The notes: generated from the sequence alone by a model not told the origin. Shown: positions 16,625-26,622, counted from the first letter of the stretch. The stretch: 64,000 nt of DNA from Ketobacter sp. (GCF_003671495.1 NZ_RCHN01000013.1:62001-126000); one strand, 5' to 3'. Made by a program: numbers and translations.

Positions 16625-18466
16625 TCAGAGACGCGCCACATTCAACGGCCGCAGGGTGGCGCGACGCTTGTGGTAATGCTGGTCCATGCGCGCCAGGATG
16701 TCCCGCAGCATGTGCACCGTTTCCACAATATAGGGACCTTTGTTGAGCATCACGCATTCCGCCAGCACCGCCATGGCGGCGTCGGTCACCTCCGCCCGGG
16801 ACGGCATCCCCTTTTTGGCCATGGATTCCAGAATCTGGGTGGCCCAGATCACCGGCACATGGGCCGCCTCGCACAGCCAGAGAATTTCCTGCTGCACTTC
16901 GGACAAACGCTCAAACCCCATTTCCACCGCCAGGTCACCGCGGGCGATCATCACCCCCAGCGGCCGCCCCAGGCGCAGTCCGGTCAACAGGATGCGGGGC
17001 AGGTTCTCAAACGCCTGCCGGTTTTCGATCTTGAGGACGATGCCGGTCTCCGGCCGTTGCAAACGGTTCAGGGCCTGGTGCAGCGCGTCCAGATCCGCCG
17101 CCTGCCGTACGAACGACAGCGCCACAATGTCAGCAAACTCCGCCACCTGTTCCAGGTCCACCAGGTCCTTGTCGGTGAGCGCTGGAATGGTTAACTGGGT
17201 ATCGGGAAAATTGATGCCTTTCTCTGAACGCAGTTTACTGCCCCGCGGGTCCGCCATGGTAATGCGCAGCTGCATCTCGGCCCCGTCACAGGCTTCCACC
17301 CGGGCGCCAATGCGGCCATCGTCAAACCACACCCGTTGCCCGGGCTGCACCTGATCAAAGGCTTGCTCCACCGTGCAGTGAATGCGGGCCGGGTGCAGCA
17401 GATCCCCCATTTGATCCCGCTGCTCCGGCTGGGCCGGTTGCGGTTCCCGAGTCAGGATCAGGCGGTCCCCCTGCAGCAGCAGAATGGGCAGCACCACGTC
17501 CTCCAGGCCCTGGGGGTAAGTGGACAGCACAGTGGCTTCACCCCGTTTCAGATCCAGCCGGGTATCGTCGGTGATGTAGGCGGTGTGTTTCAGTTCGGCA
17601 ATACCACTGCCGGGTTGTACCTGCACAATATTGAGTTTGCGCCGCTGGCCGCGACTGTCCACCAGCTGAATCCGGTCCCCCACTTCGCAGGCGGCCAGAA
17701 ATTCCGGCAGCACCTGCAACGGCCGGTGCAAACCGGGGGGCATCGTTTCGCCCGCGCCACTGTGCAGCCAGACCCGGCAGGGTTCCAGCACCAGGCCGTA
17801 CAGATCCCGGCGCGGCTTCAGCTTCAGCAAGCGCCCGCTGCTGGGGATTTCGCCGGTACGCAATTTCGGGCCCGCCAGATCCACCTGCACCCGGCAGGGC
17901 ACTCCCAACTCCGCCGATGCCGCCCGGGCATGCTCTGCCATGGCACGCCAGTCCTGGGCCCCATCATGGGCACAATTGATGCGCACCACATTCATTCCCG
18001 CCTGCAACAGATCCCGGGTGATGCCGGGCTCCCGGGCCGCTTCCGAGGGCATGGTCACCATGATGTGGGCCAGGGGCTGACGGGGAATCTCCCCCAACAG
18101 GCGTCGGGCATGCTCGTGCAGTAAATGGGGTCCGGTCAGGTAATCCACCGGCGGCTCCGGCGTCTCACACTGACGCCCGGTGAGGGCCTGCAGCAGGCTG
18201 ATCACGGCGTTCAGGTGAGCCAGGGTGAAGGGTTCCAGGGCCGTCAGGGCCGAAAAGCCAAACCGGGACAGGGCATGCTGCAGGGGGCGGATGTCCCGCT
18301 GACGCACGCTGAGATAATGTAGCAGGTTGCGGGCGCTGCCCTGCAGTTCCGCATTGCAGTCGAGGATGTCCGCTTCATGGCGCTGGGCCATGGCCAGGGC
18401 CTCTTCCCGCAGCTGGATCAATTGTTCCTGCAGATCCAGCAACGCGTCCATATTGGATGCAATCAC
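16625..18466 (-). CDS. divergent pyruvate-kinase-like protein with N-terminal extension
   Basis: About 613 residues against ~470 for ordinary pyruvate kinase. Residues 1-130 are a helical extension I do not recognise. The TIM-barrel half follows (MNVVRINCAHDG, VQVDLAGPKLRTG), an enlarged middle domain, then VLKIENRQAF, GVMIARGDLAVEMG, WATQILESM and PSRAEVTDAAMA. The catalytic Lys of KIEN, the ARGD loop and the TQ.L.SM motif are present. However, the usual KGPEIRT Lys is Ala (AGPKLRT), GTDAVMLSGE is replaced by AECVMLNKG, and the C-terminal allosteric domain is missing. Activity on PEP is therefore uncertain. I chose GTG 18466, which has GGGGAG 6 bases upstream; ATG 18451 is the alternative. 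It lies between ompR and envZ. Confidence 0.8.
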   Translation of the reverse strand: MIASNMDALLDLQEQLIQLREEALAMAQRHEADILDCNAELQGSARNLLHYLSVRQRDIRPLQHALSRFGFSALTALEPFTLAHLNAVISLLQALTGRQCETPEPPVDYLTGPHLLHEHARRLLGEIPRQPLAHIMVTMPSEAAREPGITRDLLQAGMNVVRINCAHDGAQDWRAMAEHARAASAELGVPCRVQVDLAGPKLRTGEIPSSGRLLKLKPRRDLYGLVLEPCRVWLHSGAGETMPPGLHRPLQVLPEFLAACEVGDRIQLVDSRGQRRKLNIVQVQPGSGIAELKHTAYITDDTRLDLKRGEATVLSTYPQGLEDVVLPILLLQGDRLILTREPQPAQPEQRDQMGDLLHPARIHCTVEQAFDQVQPGQRVWFDDGRIGARVEACDGAEMQLRITMADPRGSKLRSEKGINFPDTQLTIPALTDKDLVDLEQVAEFADIVALSFVRQAADLDALHQALNRLQRPETGIVLKIENRQAFENLPRILLTGLRLGRPLGVMIARGDLAVEMGFERLSEVQQEILWLCEAAHVPVIWATQILESMAKKGMPSRAEVTDAAMAVLAECVMLNKGPYIVETVHMLRDILARMDQHYHKRRATLRPLNVARL

Positions 18467-18482
18467 TCCTGTCTCCCCTCTG

Positions 18483-18546
18483 CACAACATTTCCAGAACA
18501 ATACTTCCAGAACAACATTTCCAGAACAACACTTCCAGCACAGCGT
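18483..18546. repeat. 14-bp tandem repeat upstream of the pyruvate-kinase-like gene
   Basis: Consecutive copies TTCCAGAACAATAC (18491), TTCCAGAACAACAT (18505), TTCCAGAACAACAC (18519) and the degenerate TTCCAGCACAGCGT (18533), with a partial copy before 18491. Each of the three good copies contains TTCCAGAA, an inverted TTC..GAA. The array lies directly upstream of the start codon of the pyruvate-kinase-like gene. Confidence 0.85.
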
Positions 18547-18614
18547 CTGGCATGCAACCCGGTTGCAGAGGGACAGTTTACGACCGCTTTATGACCGTTT
18601 GGGGAACCCGGAGA

Positions 18615-19355
18615 TCAACCGGCGCTGCCGTCCGGCACAAACACATAGCCCACGCCCCACACAGTCTGGATATAGCGGGAGTTGGAAGGGTCGTCCTCGA
18701 TCAGGCGCCGCAGGCGGGACACCTGCACGTCAATGCTGCGCTCCATGGCACTCCATTCCCGCCCGCGGGCCAGGTTCATCAGCTTGTCCCGGGTCAGGGG
18801 CTCGCGGGGGTGCTGCACCAGCGCTTTCATGACCGCAAACTCGCCGGTGGTGAGGGACACCACCTGGCCGTCCTTGGTGAGGGTACGGGTGGACAGATCC
18901 AGGGAAAACGGGCCGAAGGTCACCACGGTCTCCTGCTGGGAAGGGGCCCCCGGCAACTCTTTCACCTGGCGCCGTAACACCGCTTTGACCCGGGCCAGCA
19001 ACTCGCGGGGATTAAAGGGCTTGGGCAGGTAATCGTCGGCACCCGCCTCCAGGCCGTTGATGCGGTCCGCATCATCCCCTTTTGCTGTCAGCATGATGAT
19101 GGGCAGGTTATTGTCGGAATCCCGCATCCGCTTGCAGATGGACATGCCATCCTCACCGGGCAACATCAGGTCCAGCACCATCAGGGAATAGATCTCCCGC
19201 GACAGGGCCCGATCCATCTGCTCGCCATCGGCCACGGCTTTCACCAGATAACCCTGCTCCTCCAGATAGCGCTGCAACAACGCCCGCAAGCGGGAGTCAT
19301 CATCCACTACCAGAATCTTCTGTTGCTGTTCCTGTTCGCGGGGACTGTCTACCAT
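18615..19355 (-). CDS. ompR: response regulator OmpR
   Basis: 246 residues. Receiver domain (VVDDDSRLRALLQRYL, phospho-Asp in VLDLMLPGEDG, LTAKGDD, PKPFNPREL) and winged-helix output domain (LTTGEFAVMKALVQHP, REPLTRDKLMNLARGR, SIDVQVSRLRRLIED, QTVWGVGYVFVP). The GREWSAMERSIDVQ stretch is characteristic of OmpR/AmgR. The cognate kinase is EnvZ, encoded downstream beyond the pyruvate-kinase-like gene. Known role: envelope and osmotic stress control. It diverges from the RND efflux genes, with a 280-base gap that could hold OmpR sites. Confidence 0.93.
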   Translation of the reverse strand: MVDSPREQEQQQKILVVDDDSRLRALLQRYLEEQGYLVKAVADGEQMDRALSREIYSLMVLDLMLPGEDGMSICKRMRDSDNNLPIIMLTAKGDDADRINGLEAGADDYLPKPFNPRELLARVKAVLRRQVKELPGAPSQQETVVTFGPFSLDLSTRTLTKDGQVVSLTTGEFAVMKALVQHPREPLTRDKLMNLARGREWSAMERSIDVQVSRLRRLIEDDPSNSRYIQTVWGVGYVFVPDGSAG

Positions 19356-19635
19356 GATGAATACCTGTGAATGACCGTTGCTTCGTTACTGCTGGGGAAC
19401 CAATGGGGTTTGATTTGCCTCAAAGCCAGCATCATGCGTAACCGGTTAAGGTATCCGGAAGCCGCCCCAAAGTCATGCCCGGAATTTGTTACAAGCCATG
19501 ACCCAGGCGCTAAGATGCTAAAATTGAACTAATTTCGGTCACATTCGCCCCTTGCATCCTGGTGGAGCTTACCCACATTATGCAGAAAACAATTCCAATA
19601 ACTCCGATAACGCGTCCAATCACGCGACAACCTGG

Positions 19636-20934
19636 ATGAACACATTGCGCGCAGCCCTTACTACCCTACGCACCAAGACGCCTTTGCCCCTGATCATCTT
19701 AGCCGGTACCATGCTGGTCATCACCCTGCTGGTGCTCAAACCCTCTGCCCCACCGAAAAAGCCGGCGCTGGACCTGCTGCCCCTGGTACAGACGCTGCCG
19801 GCGGCGCCCCAAGCCCATCGCCCCACGGTCACCCTTTATGGCCGTCTGGAATCCCCCCGGGAGTCGAACCTGTCCAGCACCATCAACGCCTACGTAGCCA
19901 GGGTGCTGGTGGAAGAAGGCCATTGGGTCCGGGCCGGGGACATCATCGTAGAACTGGAAGACAGCGATGTGCGCCTGATCTACCAACAACGGCAGGCGGA
20001 GCTGGAGGACCTGGAGGCCCAACTGGCCTCGGAACAGGCCCGCTACCAGACCGACATCAAAGCCCTGGAAGTGGAGCAGGAACTGGTGGCCCTGTCCCAG
20101 AAGTCCGCCGCCCGCTATGAAAAGCTGGTGGAACGCAACGTGGGCTCCGACCTGAACCGGGATGAAGCCCTGCAACAGGCCCGAGCCCAGGCCCTCAGCT
20201 TGTACAACCGGGAATACGCCGTGGCCGATCACCCCAACCGCCTTAAACGCCTGCAGGCGCAACTGGCGAGAGCCCAGGCCGTGCGGGATCAGGCAGCACT
20301 GGACCTGGCCCGCACCCGCATCACCGCACCCTTCGATGGCCGGGTTACCGCCATCAACGCCTCTCCCGGCAACCGGGTACGGCCGGGGGACGTGCTGGCA
20401 TCCCTGTTCGACGCAGCGCATGTGGAGGTGCGCGCCCAGATTCCCTCCCGCTACCTGAACCAGGTGGAGGCAGCGCTGCAGCAGGGCATCGAACTGGACG
20501 CGGTCTTCGCCCTCAACGACAAGCGGGTTGCGCTGCGACTGGAGCGCCTGGCAGGGGCCATTGGGCTGGGGCAGGGGGGCGTGGATGGCTTGTTTGCCCT
20601 GCAGCAACCGGACCGCAACCTGACCCTGGGCCGCGCCGGGGAAGTGTATCTGCATATGCCGCCCATTGCCGACAGCATCGCCCTGCCCCCCACCGCCCTC
20701 TATGGCCAGCAACGGATTTACGCCGTGCGGGAAGGCCTGCTGCACACCATCATGATCCAGCGCCTGGGGGAAGTATTGCAGGCCAACGGCGAACGCTGGC
20801 AACTGGTGCAGGCAGCGGTGGAACCCGGGGAACCCATCCTCATCACCCAGCTTTCCAACGCTGTGGGGGGCTTGCGGGTCAAACTGGATACGGCCACCGC
20901 CGAGCCCGCTGCTGAGTCCTCCTCCCATGAGTGA
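19636..20934 (+). CDS. RND efflux periplasmic adaptor (HlyD/MFP family)
   Basis: About 432 residues. An uncleaved N-terminal membrane segment (LIILAGTMLVITLLV) is followed by the barrel-sandwich half-motif (VTLYGRLESPRESNLSSTIN, VLVEEGHWVRAGDIIVELED), a long helical hairpin (~100-210), then ARTRITAPFDGRV-type sequence (RTRITAPFDGRVTAINASPG) and beta-barrel and membrane-proximal domains. It bridges the inner-membrane RND pump to an outer-membrane channel; no TolC-type gene is adjacent. The last 8 bases overlap the pump gene. The start is uncertain: I use the ATG at 19636, which has a poor ribosome-binding site, while a TTG at 19552 lies in frame upstream. Confidence 0.85.
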   Translation: MNTLRAALTTLRTKTPLPLIILAGTMLVITLLVLKPSAPPKKPALDLLPLVQTLPAAPQAHRPTVTLYGRLESPRESNLSSTINAYVARVLVEEGHWVRAGDIIVELEDSDVRLIYQQRQAELEDLEAQLASEQARYQTDIKALEVEQELVALSQKSAARYEKLVERNVGSDLNRDEALQQARAQALSLYNREYAVADHPNRLKRLQAQLARAQAVRDQAALDLARTRITAPFDGRVTAINASPGNRVRPGDVLASLFDAAHVEVRAQIPSRYLNQVEAALQQGIELDAVFALNDKRVALRLERLAGAIGLGQGGVDGLFALQQPDRNLTLGRAGEVYLHMPPIADSIALPPTALYGQQRIYAVREGLLHTIMIQRLGEVLQANGERWQLVQAAVEPGEPILITQLSNAVGGLRVKLDTATAEPAAESSSHE

Positions 20935-23900
20935 GCACAAAGGCATCCTGGCCACCTTTGCCACCCACCGGGTGGCCTCCAACCTGCTGATGTTCCTGTT
21001 CATCCTGGCGGGACTGTGGGCGCTGAAAATGATCAACACCCAGTTCTTCCCCAGCTTTGAACTGGAATACATCACCATCTCCGTGCCCTGGAGCGGGGCC
21101 AGCGCCGAGGACGTGGAAAGCTCCATCATCATCCCCATGGAGCAGGAGCTGAAAACCCTCACCGAAGTGAAGAAAATGACCTCCACCGCCAATTCCGGGT
21201 CCGGCAGCATCACCCTGGAACTGGAGGAAGGGGTGGACGTGGGCAACGTGCTGGACCGGGTCAAGCAGCGGGTGGAATCCATCCGCAATCTGCCGGACGA
21301 AGCCGAACGCCCGGTGATTCAGCAGGTGGAAAGTTTCCAGCCGATCGCCAACATCGTCATCATGGGTTCCGAGTCACTGCCGGAACTGGCCCAACTGGCC
21401 CGTCAGTTCGAAAGTGAACTGCTGGCACGGGGCATCCGCAAAATCAATTTCGTCGGCATGCCGGCGGAGGAGATCGCCATTAAGGTGCCCTCCGCCACCC
21501 TCCATGAAACCGGCCTGTCCCTCAGCGGCATCGCCGCCCTGGTGGGCCAGAACAGCACCGACCTGCCCGCCGGCACCGCCGCCAAAGATGAAGTGTCAAA
21601 ACAGGTGCGCAGCCTGAGCCAGCAACGCACAGTGCAGGGCTTCGAGCAGATGCCCCTGTTTACCGACAGCCGCGGCCGACTGCTGCGGGTGGGGGATATC
21701 GCCGAAGTGGAACGCCGCCCCCAGGAAGATGAACCCTACATCACCGTGGACGGCCAGCCCGCCATCGAGTTGCTGATGATGCGGACGGATTCGGAAGACA
21801 CCCTGAAAACCGCCCGCATCTTCACCCAGTGGGTGGATGACGTACGCCCCCGCCTGCCGGAAGGGGTACACATCAAAGTTTACAACGAGCGCTGGAAACA
21901 CCTGCGCGACCGTATTCAGCTGTTGCTGGAAAACGGCATCAGCGGACTGCTGCTGGTGATCGCCACCCTGTTCCTGTTCCTGAATGTGCGGGTGGCGTTC
22001 TGGGTGACCGTGGGCATCCCGGTGTCGTTCCTGGCCACCCTGGCGGTACTGCACCTGACTGGCGGCACCATCAACATGATCAGCCTGTTTGCCCTGATCA
22101 TGGCACTGGGCATCATCGTGGACGACGCCATTGTGGTGGGGGAAGACACCCTCACCCACCTGGAGATGGGGGAATCCGCCGAGCGGGCCTCGGTGGGCGG
22201 CGCCCGGCGCATGTTCGCGCCGGTGCTGGCGTCCTCCATGACCACCATTGCCGCCTTCCTGCCCCTGGCATTGCTGCACGGCGTCATGGGCAAGATCGCC
22301 TTCGACCTGCCGGTGGTGATCATCTGTGTCATCATCGCCTCGGTGGTGGAATGTTTCCTGATCCTGCCGGGCCACCTCAACCACAGCCTGCGCAAGCAGA
22401 AGCCGGCCAAGACCACCGGTTTCAAAGCCAACTTTGACCGCAAGTTCGTGGCGTTTCGGGAACAGCGCCTGCGACCGGCGGTGGACGTGGCCATCCGCAA
22501 CCGGGGCAGCGTGGTGGTGGGCGGCTTCTGCGCCTTCGCCCTGATGCTGAGCCTGGTATTCACCGGCGTCATCAAAACCACCTTTTTCCCCGCCGTGGAC
22601 GGCAATGAGGTCCACGCCAATGTGGAATTCCATTTCGGCACGGCCCCCAAAACCGTTGATGCCTTCCTGCAGCACCTGGAGGACAGCCTGCAGCAAACCG
22701 CCGCTGAGGTCGAAGAGGAGTATGGCAACAACATCCTCAATGCCGTCATAACCTACCATGGCCGCTCGTTCTTCAACGCCATCGGCCGTGAAGTGGCCCC
22801 GGAACTGGGGGCCGTGCGCATCGACCTGGTCAGTGGCCAGCGCCCCATCAGCAATGCGGAGTTTATGGAACGCTGGCGCGAAAACATTCGCATGCCCCCG
22901 GGCATCAACCGCTTTGCCATGACCCAGCGGGACACGGGGCCCAGCGGCAAGCCCATCGCCATCCGCCTGATCGGGGCGGACGTCAACGTGCTCAAACAGG
23001 CCAGCACCGAGCTGCAGAAAGCCCTCTCCCAATACCGCGGGGTCAGCAACATTGACGATGACCTGCCCTGGGGCAAGGAGCAGCTGATCTATGACCTGAC
23101 CCCCACCGGCCGCCAGCTGGGCCTGGACACCGTGGCCGTCGGTCGTCAGCTGCGGGCCGCCTTCGACGGCCACCTGGCCCAGATCTTCAACCAGAACGAC
23201 GAGGAGATCGAAGTCCGGGTCACCCTGCCGGACCACGAACGCAACACCACCCAGACCCTGGAGTACTTCCCGGTGACCCTGGCCAACGGCACCACCGTGC
23301 CCCTGAGCGACGTGGTGCAGTTCCGCTCCCGCAAGGGCATCGAACGCCTCAACCACACCAACGGCCAGCTGAACGTGACCGTTTCCGCCGACCTGGATGA
23401 CCGCATCGGCAACGCCAACGAGATCTTCGCCGATCTCAATGCTGGCCTGTTCCCGGAATTGAAACGCCGCTACGGGGTGGAAATGGGGCTGGAGGGCAAA
23501 GCCCAGGACCAGCAGGAAACCATCAGCGAAATGGGCATGGGCATGCTCATCGGCCTGGCCCTGATCTTCATCGTGCTGAGCTGGGTGTTCGCCTCCTATG
23601 TCTGGCCCATTGCAGTGATGACCGCCATTCCCCTGGGGCTGACCGGCTCCCTCATCGGCCATCTGCTGATGGGCAAAGACCTGTCCATGTTCTCCATGAT
23701 GGGGCTGTTTGGTTTATCCGGCATTGTGGTCAACGACTCCATTGTCCTGATTACCTTCTTCGGGCAACTTCGGGCGCGGGGCATGGACGTCCACACCGCC
23801 ATTGTGGAGGCGATCTGTGCCCGCTTCCGGGCCGTGGTGCTGACCTCTCTCACCACCGTGGCGGGACTGCTGCCGATCCTGTTTGAGACCTCCCTGCAGG

Positions 23901-24061
23901 CGCAGTTCCTCATCCCCATGGCCATTTCCATCGTCTTCGGACTGGCCTATGGCACCTTTCTGATCCTGTTTTTTGTGCCCGCCATGATCACCTACCTGGA
24001 AGGGGGCAAACGCTGGATCCGCCAGCTCATCGCTCGGATCCGCCCCCCACAGCCCACCTGA
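20927..24061 (+). CDS. RND-family efflux pump permease
   Basis: 1044 residues, the usual AcrB-family length. TM1 at ~14-32; two large periplasmic loops; TM blocks at ~335-490 and ~850-1035. The TM4 charge-relay acidic pair is seen in GIIVDDAIVVGED, and the paired C-terminal motif is GLSGIVVNDSIVLI. It overlaps the adaptor gene by 8 bases, forming an operon. Substrate cannot be assigned: the sequence fits neither the classical AcrB drug pumps nor heavy-metal CusA pumps clearly. OmpR lies divergent and may influence expression. An outer-membrane partner must come from elsewhere. Confidence 0.9.
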   Translation: MSEHKGILATFATHRVASNLLMFLFILAGLWALKMINTQFFPSFELEYITISVPWSGASAEDVESSIIIPMEQELKTLTEVKKMTSTANSGSGSITLELEEGVDVGNVLDRVKQRVESIRNLPDEAERPVIQQVESFQPIANIVIMGSESLPELAQLARQFESELLARGIRKINFVGMPAEEIAIKVPSATLHETGLSLSGIAALVGQNSTDLPAGTAAKDEVSKQVRSLSQQRTVQGFEQMPLFTDSRGRLLRVGDIAEVERRPQEDEPYITVDGQPAIELLMMRTDSEDTLKTARIFTQWVDDVRPRLPEGVHIKVYNERWKHLRDRIQLLLENGISGLLLVIATLFLFLNVRVAFWVTVGIPVSFLATLAVLHLTGGTINMISLFALIMALGIIVDDAIVVGEDTLTHLEMGESAERASVGGARRMFAPVLASSMTTIAAFLPLALLHGVMGKIAFDLPVVIICVIIASVVECFLILPGHLNHSLRKQKPAKTTGFKANFDRKFVAFREQRLRPAVDVAIRNRGSVVVGGFCAFALMLSLVFTGVIKTTFFPAVDGNEVHANVEFHFGTAPKTVDAFLQHLEDSLQQTAAEVEEEYGNNILNAVITYHGRSFFNAIGREVAPELGAVRIDLVSGQRPISNAEFMERWRENIRMPPGINRFAMTQRDTGPSGKPIAIRLIGADVNVLKQASTELQKALSQYRGVSNIDDDLPWGKEQLIYDLTPTGRQLGLDTVAVGRQLRAAFDGHLAQIFNQNDEEIEVRVTLPDHERNTTQTLEYFPVTLANGTTVPLSDVVQFRSRKGIERLNHTNGQLNVTVSADLDDRIGNANEIFADLNAGLFPELKRRYGVEMGLEGKAQDQQETISEMGMGMLIGLALIFIVLSWVFASYVWPIAVMTAIPLGLTGSLIGHLLMGKDLSMFSMMGLFGLSGIVVNDSIVLITFFGQLRARGMDVHTAIVEAICARFRAVVLTSLTTVAGLLPILFETSLQAQFLIPMAISIVFGLAYGTFLILFFVPAMITYLEGGKRWIRQLIARIRPPQPT

Positions 24062-24286
24062 AGCGGTTGAAACTGTAGGCTTTTTAACCAGAATCATGCC
24101 GTCCAGAGGCGCCAAAAACCGGTCACCCATAAAACTAACAAGGTTCGTTGTTGCATTTTTCCAACACTTTTCCGTCAATTTGCGATGGAAAGGTTGTCCA
24201 GTTTTTGAAACAATCGACTGATTCACTTTTAAGTTTGAAACGCTTTTTCCCGGGTCTGACACTGCCAAATGGGGTTCAGGGATACG

Positions 24287-26608
24287 ATGTCTCCTTCAGA
24301 TCAGTCATCTTTTACCAATGGGTTCTCTGTGCATAACCAGCACAGTCGCGACCAGCAACGCTCGCTTCTGGTGACCGTCCAGAGCCGGGTGCTGGCGAAC
24401 CTGTCTGATCTGCTCACCGAATTTTTCCACCAGATGGATGACGCTTTTTTCAGCCTGGCGGAACATGCCCCCACCAATAACGAACAGAACCAGTATTTTG
24501 AGGCCATGCGGGAACTGCGCCTGCACGCCCGCGACGTGGACAACCAGTTGCGCAAGGAACTGGCCTACCACTTCGACCTGCTGGAGAAGAAGCGCAAGGA
24601 TGCGGTACCGGAAAAGCACGACGACGGCCTCTCCCTGGTGGACAAGGAACGCATGGAAGTGGATGTGGCCCTCACCAACATCCGCAACAAGATCCGCACC
24701 ACGTACCCGGAACTGTTGCTGCAGTTCAGCCGCCGCCTGAACCGTTACCTGGAAACCGACTGGATTAACGAGGCCAACAACCCCCTGGGCTCCGACACCC
24801 TGGTCAACGCCTTCAGCAGCGCCGTGGACAAACTGGAACTGCCGCTCAAGGTCCGCCTCATCGTGTTGAAACACTTTGAGCGCCAGCTGGTGCAGAACCT
24901 GGGACACATCCTGCTGGAAGCCGACAAGATTCTGGAACAGGAAGGCGTAAGCGCCGACCGCAAGTCCGCCACCAAGCCGACCCCGAACAATCCAGCAGCG
25001 GGCGCCCAGCCGCCGGGAAGCGCGCATCCGGCGGCCGCTGCCAAAGCCGACGCGGCCATCGAACAGGCAGTGGAAGGCCTGCTGCCACCGCTGCAAAGCG
25101 CCGTTCGCAACCATTACGAAACCGTCGTGCCGTTTGAGCAGGTGCAGGCACTGATGGCCAATTTCTACCGGGACAGCCTCAACAACCGGCTGTTCGCGGT
25201 CAAGCAGGGGCAAAACGCACCGGAGCTGAAACGCAACGATCTGTTTGGCGTGTTGAACCGCCTGCAGACGGCGGAGCGGGATTCCCTGGCGGACGAAGAC
25301 CCCGCCAACAACGAGCACGATCACCAGGATGTACGCCTGCTGCTGGAACACCAGTTGGCGCACACTGTACGCCAGCAGGGTGCCCGCAAGCTGAATCAGG
25401 ACGACGACGATGTCATCAACCTGGTGAGCATGATCTTTGAGTCCATTCTGGAGGACGACAACATTCCGCCGGAAGTGGCCCTGCTGTTGGGTCGCCTGCA
25501 GATTCCCATGATCAAGATCGCCCTGGCGGACAAGCACCTGTTCAGCAACGCCCATCACCCCGCCCGCCGCCTGCTGAAACAGCTGTCTGAAGCGGCCATC
25601 GGCTGGGAAAAGGAATCGGTGTTGCAGCGGGACCTGCTGATGGAAGAGATCCGCAACGTAGTGACCCGGATTCTCAACGAATTTGACGAAGACAACCTGT
25701 TCCTGTTCTCGGAGCTGGAGAAAAGCTTTGACCGTTTCCTGTCGGAAGAAAAACGCAAATCCGACACCATCGAGAAACGGGTGCTGGAAACCGCCCAGGG
25801 CCAGGCCAAGATGGAGCAGGCCCGCAACACCATCAACCAATTGATCGGCGACCGCATGCAGGGCAAAACCCTGCCTTCGGTGGTCATCGACATGGTGGAC
25901 GGCCCCTGGCGGGTGCTGATGCTGCAGAAACTGATGCGCCATGGCCGCGATTCCGACGAGTGGAAACAATGCCTGCGTTCAGTGGATGACCTGATCTGGA
26001 GCATCCAACCCGCCAACGCCGCTGCCGACCGACCACGCTGGGTCAAACTGATCCCCGGCCTGCTGAAAGAAATCTGCGCCGGCCTGGAAAGCATCAAGCA
26101 CCCCGGCCTGGAAGTGGACAAGTTCCTCTCTGCCCTGTGGGAAATCCACGGCCAGATTCTGGAGACCCCGCCGGACCAGCAGCTGCCCAACAGTCGCACC
26201 GTGGATCACACCATCACCGAGCCCAAAGGCAGCCAGGCGGAAAAAGAACGTCTGCGGGCCCTGCAGCGCAAAGCCCTGCTGGACCCCAAAAACCGCGCCC
26301 TGGCCAATCTGCGCAAGGAACTGCTGATCATGAAAGAAGGTCAGTGGATCGAAATTCATACGCCGGAGGGCAAACACCGCCGCTGCAAGCTGGCCTGGCG
26401 CGACACCGGCAGCGACCTCTACATCTTCGTCTCCCGTCGCGGCAACAAAGTACTGGAAACCAACCTCGACAGCATGCTGCGTATGGCCAGCACCGGCGAA
26501 CTGCGGATGCTGGAAAACGTCTCCATGTGGGACCGCGCACTCGCCACCGTCATGGGCCGCCTCAAGAAAGCCAGCGAACGCCCGCCGGAAGCCAACCCCA
26601 TCGCCTGA
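24287..26608 (+). CDS. DUF1631 family protein
   Basis: About 773 residues, mostly alpha-helical, no signal peptide. The DUF1631 family is recognisable from the N-terminal part (SRVLANLSDLLTEFFHQMDD and VDNQLRKELAYHFDLLE) and by overall organisation. A low-complexity Ala/Pro linker lies at ~235-260. The last ~120 residues (EGQWIEIHTPEGKHRRCKLA, then DLYIFVSRRGNKVLE) look like a PilZ-type beta-barrel, which would allow cyclic-di-GMP binding, but I cannot confirm the RXXXR motif. The ATG at 24287 has AGGGA just upstream; 24269 is an alternative. It lies between the RND operon and tex, on the same strand. Confidence 0.75.
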   Translation: MSPSDQSSFTNGFSVHNQHSRDQQRSLLVTVQSRVLANLSDLLTEFFHQMDDAFFSLAEHAPTNNEQNQYFEAMRELRLHARDVDNQLRKELAYHFDLLEKKRKDAVPEKHDDGLSLVDKERMEVDVALTNIRNKIRTTYPELLLQFSRRLNRYLETDWINEANNPLGSDTLVNAFSSAVDKLELPLKVRLIVLKHFERQLVQNLGHILLEADKILEQEGVSADRKSATKPTPNNPAAGAQPPGSAHPAAAAKADAAIEQAVEGLLPPLQSAVRNHYETVVPFEQVQALMANFYRDSLNNRLFAVKQGQNAPELKRNDLFGVLNRLQTAERDSLADEDPANNEHDHQDVRLLLEHQLAHTVRQQGARKLNQDDDDVINLVSMIFESILEDDNIPPEVALLLGRLQIPMIKIALADKHLFSNAHHPARRLLKQLSEAAIGWEKESVLQRDLLMEEIRNVVTRILNEFDEDNLFLFSELEKSFDRFLSEEKRKSDTIEKRVLETAQGQAKMEQARNTINQLIGDRMQGKTLPSVVIDMVDGPWRVLMLQKLMRHGRDSDEWKQCLRSVDDLIWSIQPANAAADRPRWVKLIPGLLKEICAGLESIKHPGLEVDKFLSALWEIHGQILETPPDQQLPNSRTVDHTITEPKGSQAEKERLRALQRKALLDPKNRALANLRKELLIMKEGQWIEIHTPEGKHRRCKLAWRDTGSDLYIFVSRRGNKVLETNLDSMLRMASTGELRMLENVSMWDRALATVMGRLKKASERPPEANPIA

Positions 26609-26622
26609 GCCTGAGCCTGAGC
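26605..26622 (+). repeat. GCCTGA hexanucleotide x3 at the DUF1631 stop codon
   Basis: Three perfect tandem copies of GCCTGA, the first containing the TGA stop codon of the DUF1631 gene. Slippage here would leave the protein end unchanged because every copy carries the stop in the same frame. Confidence 0.7.

Noticed and set aside
21596..23662. 688-residue minus-strand open frame opposite the RND pump gene
   Set aside because: The pump gene explains the region; the antisense product is His/Gln/Gly-rich with no motifs.
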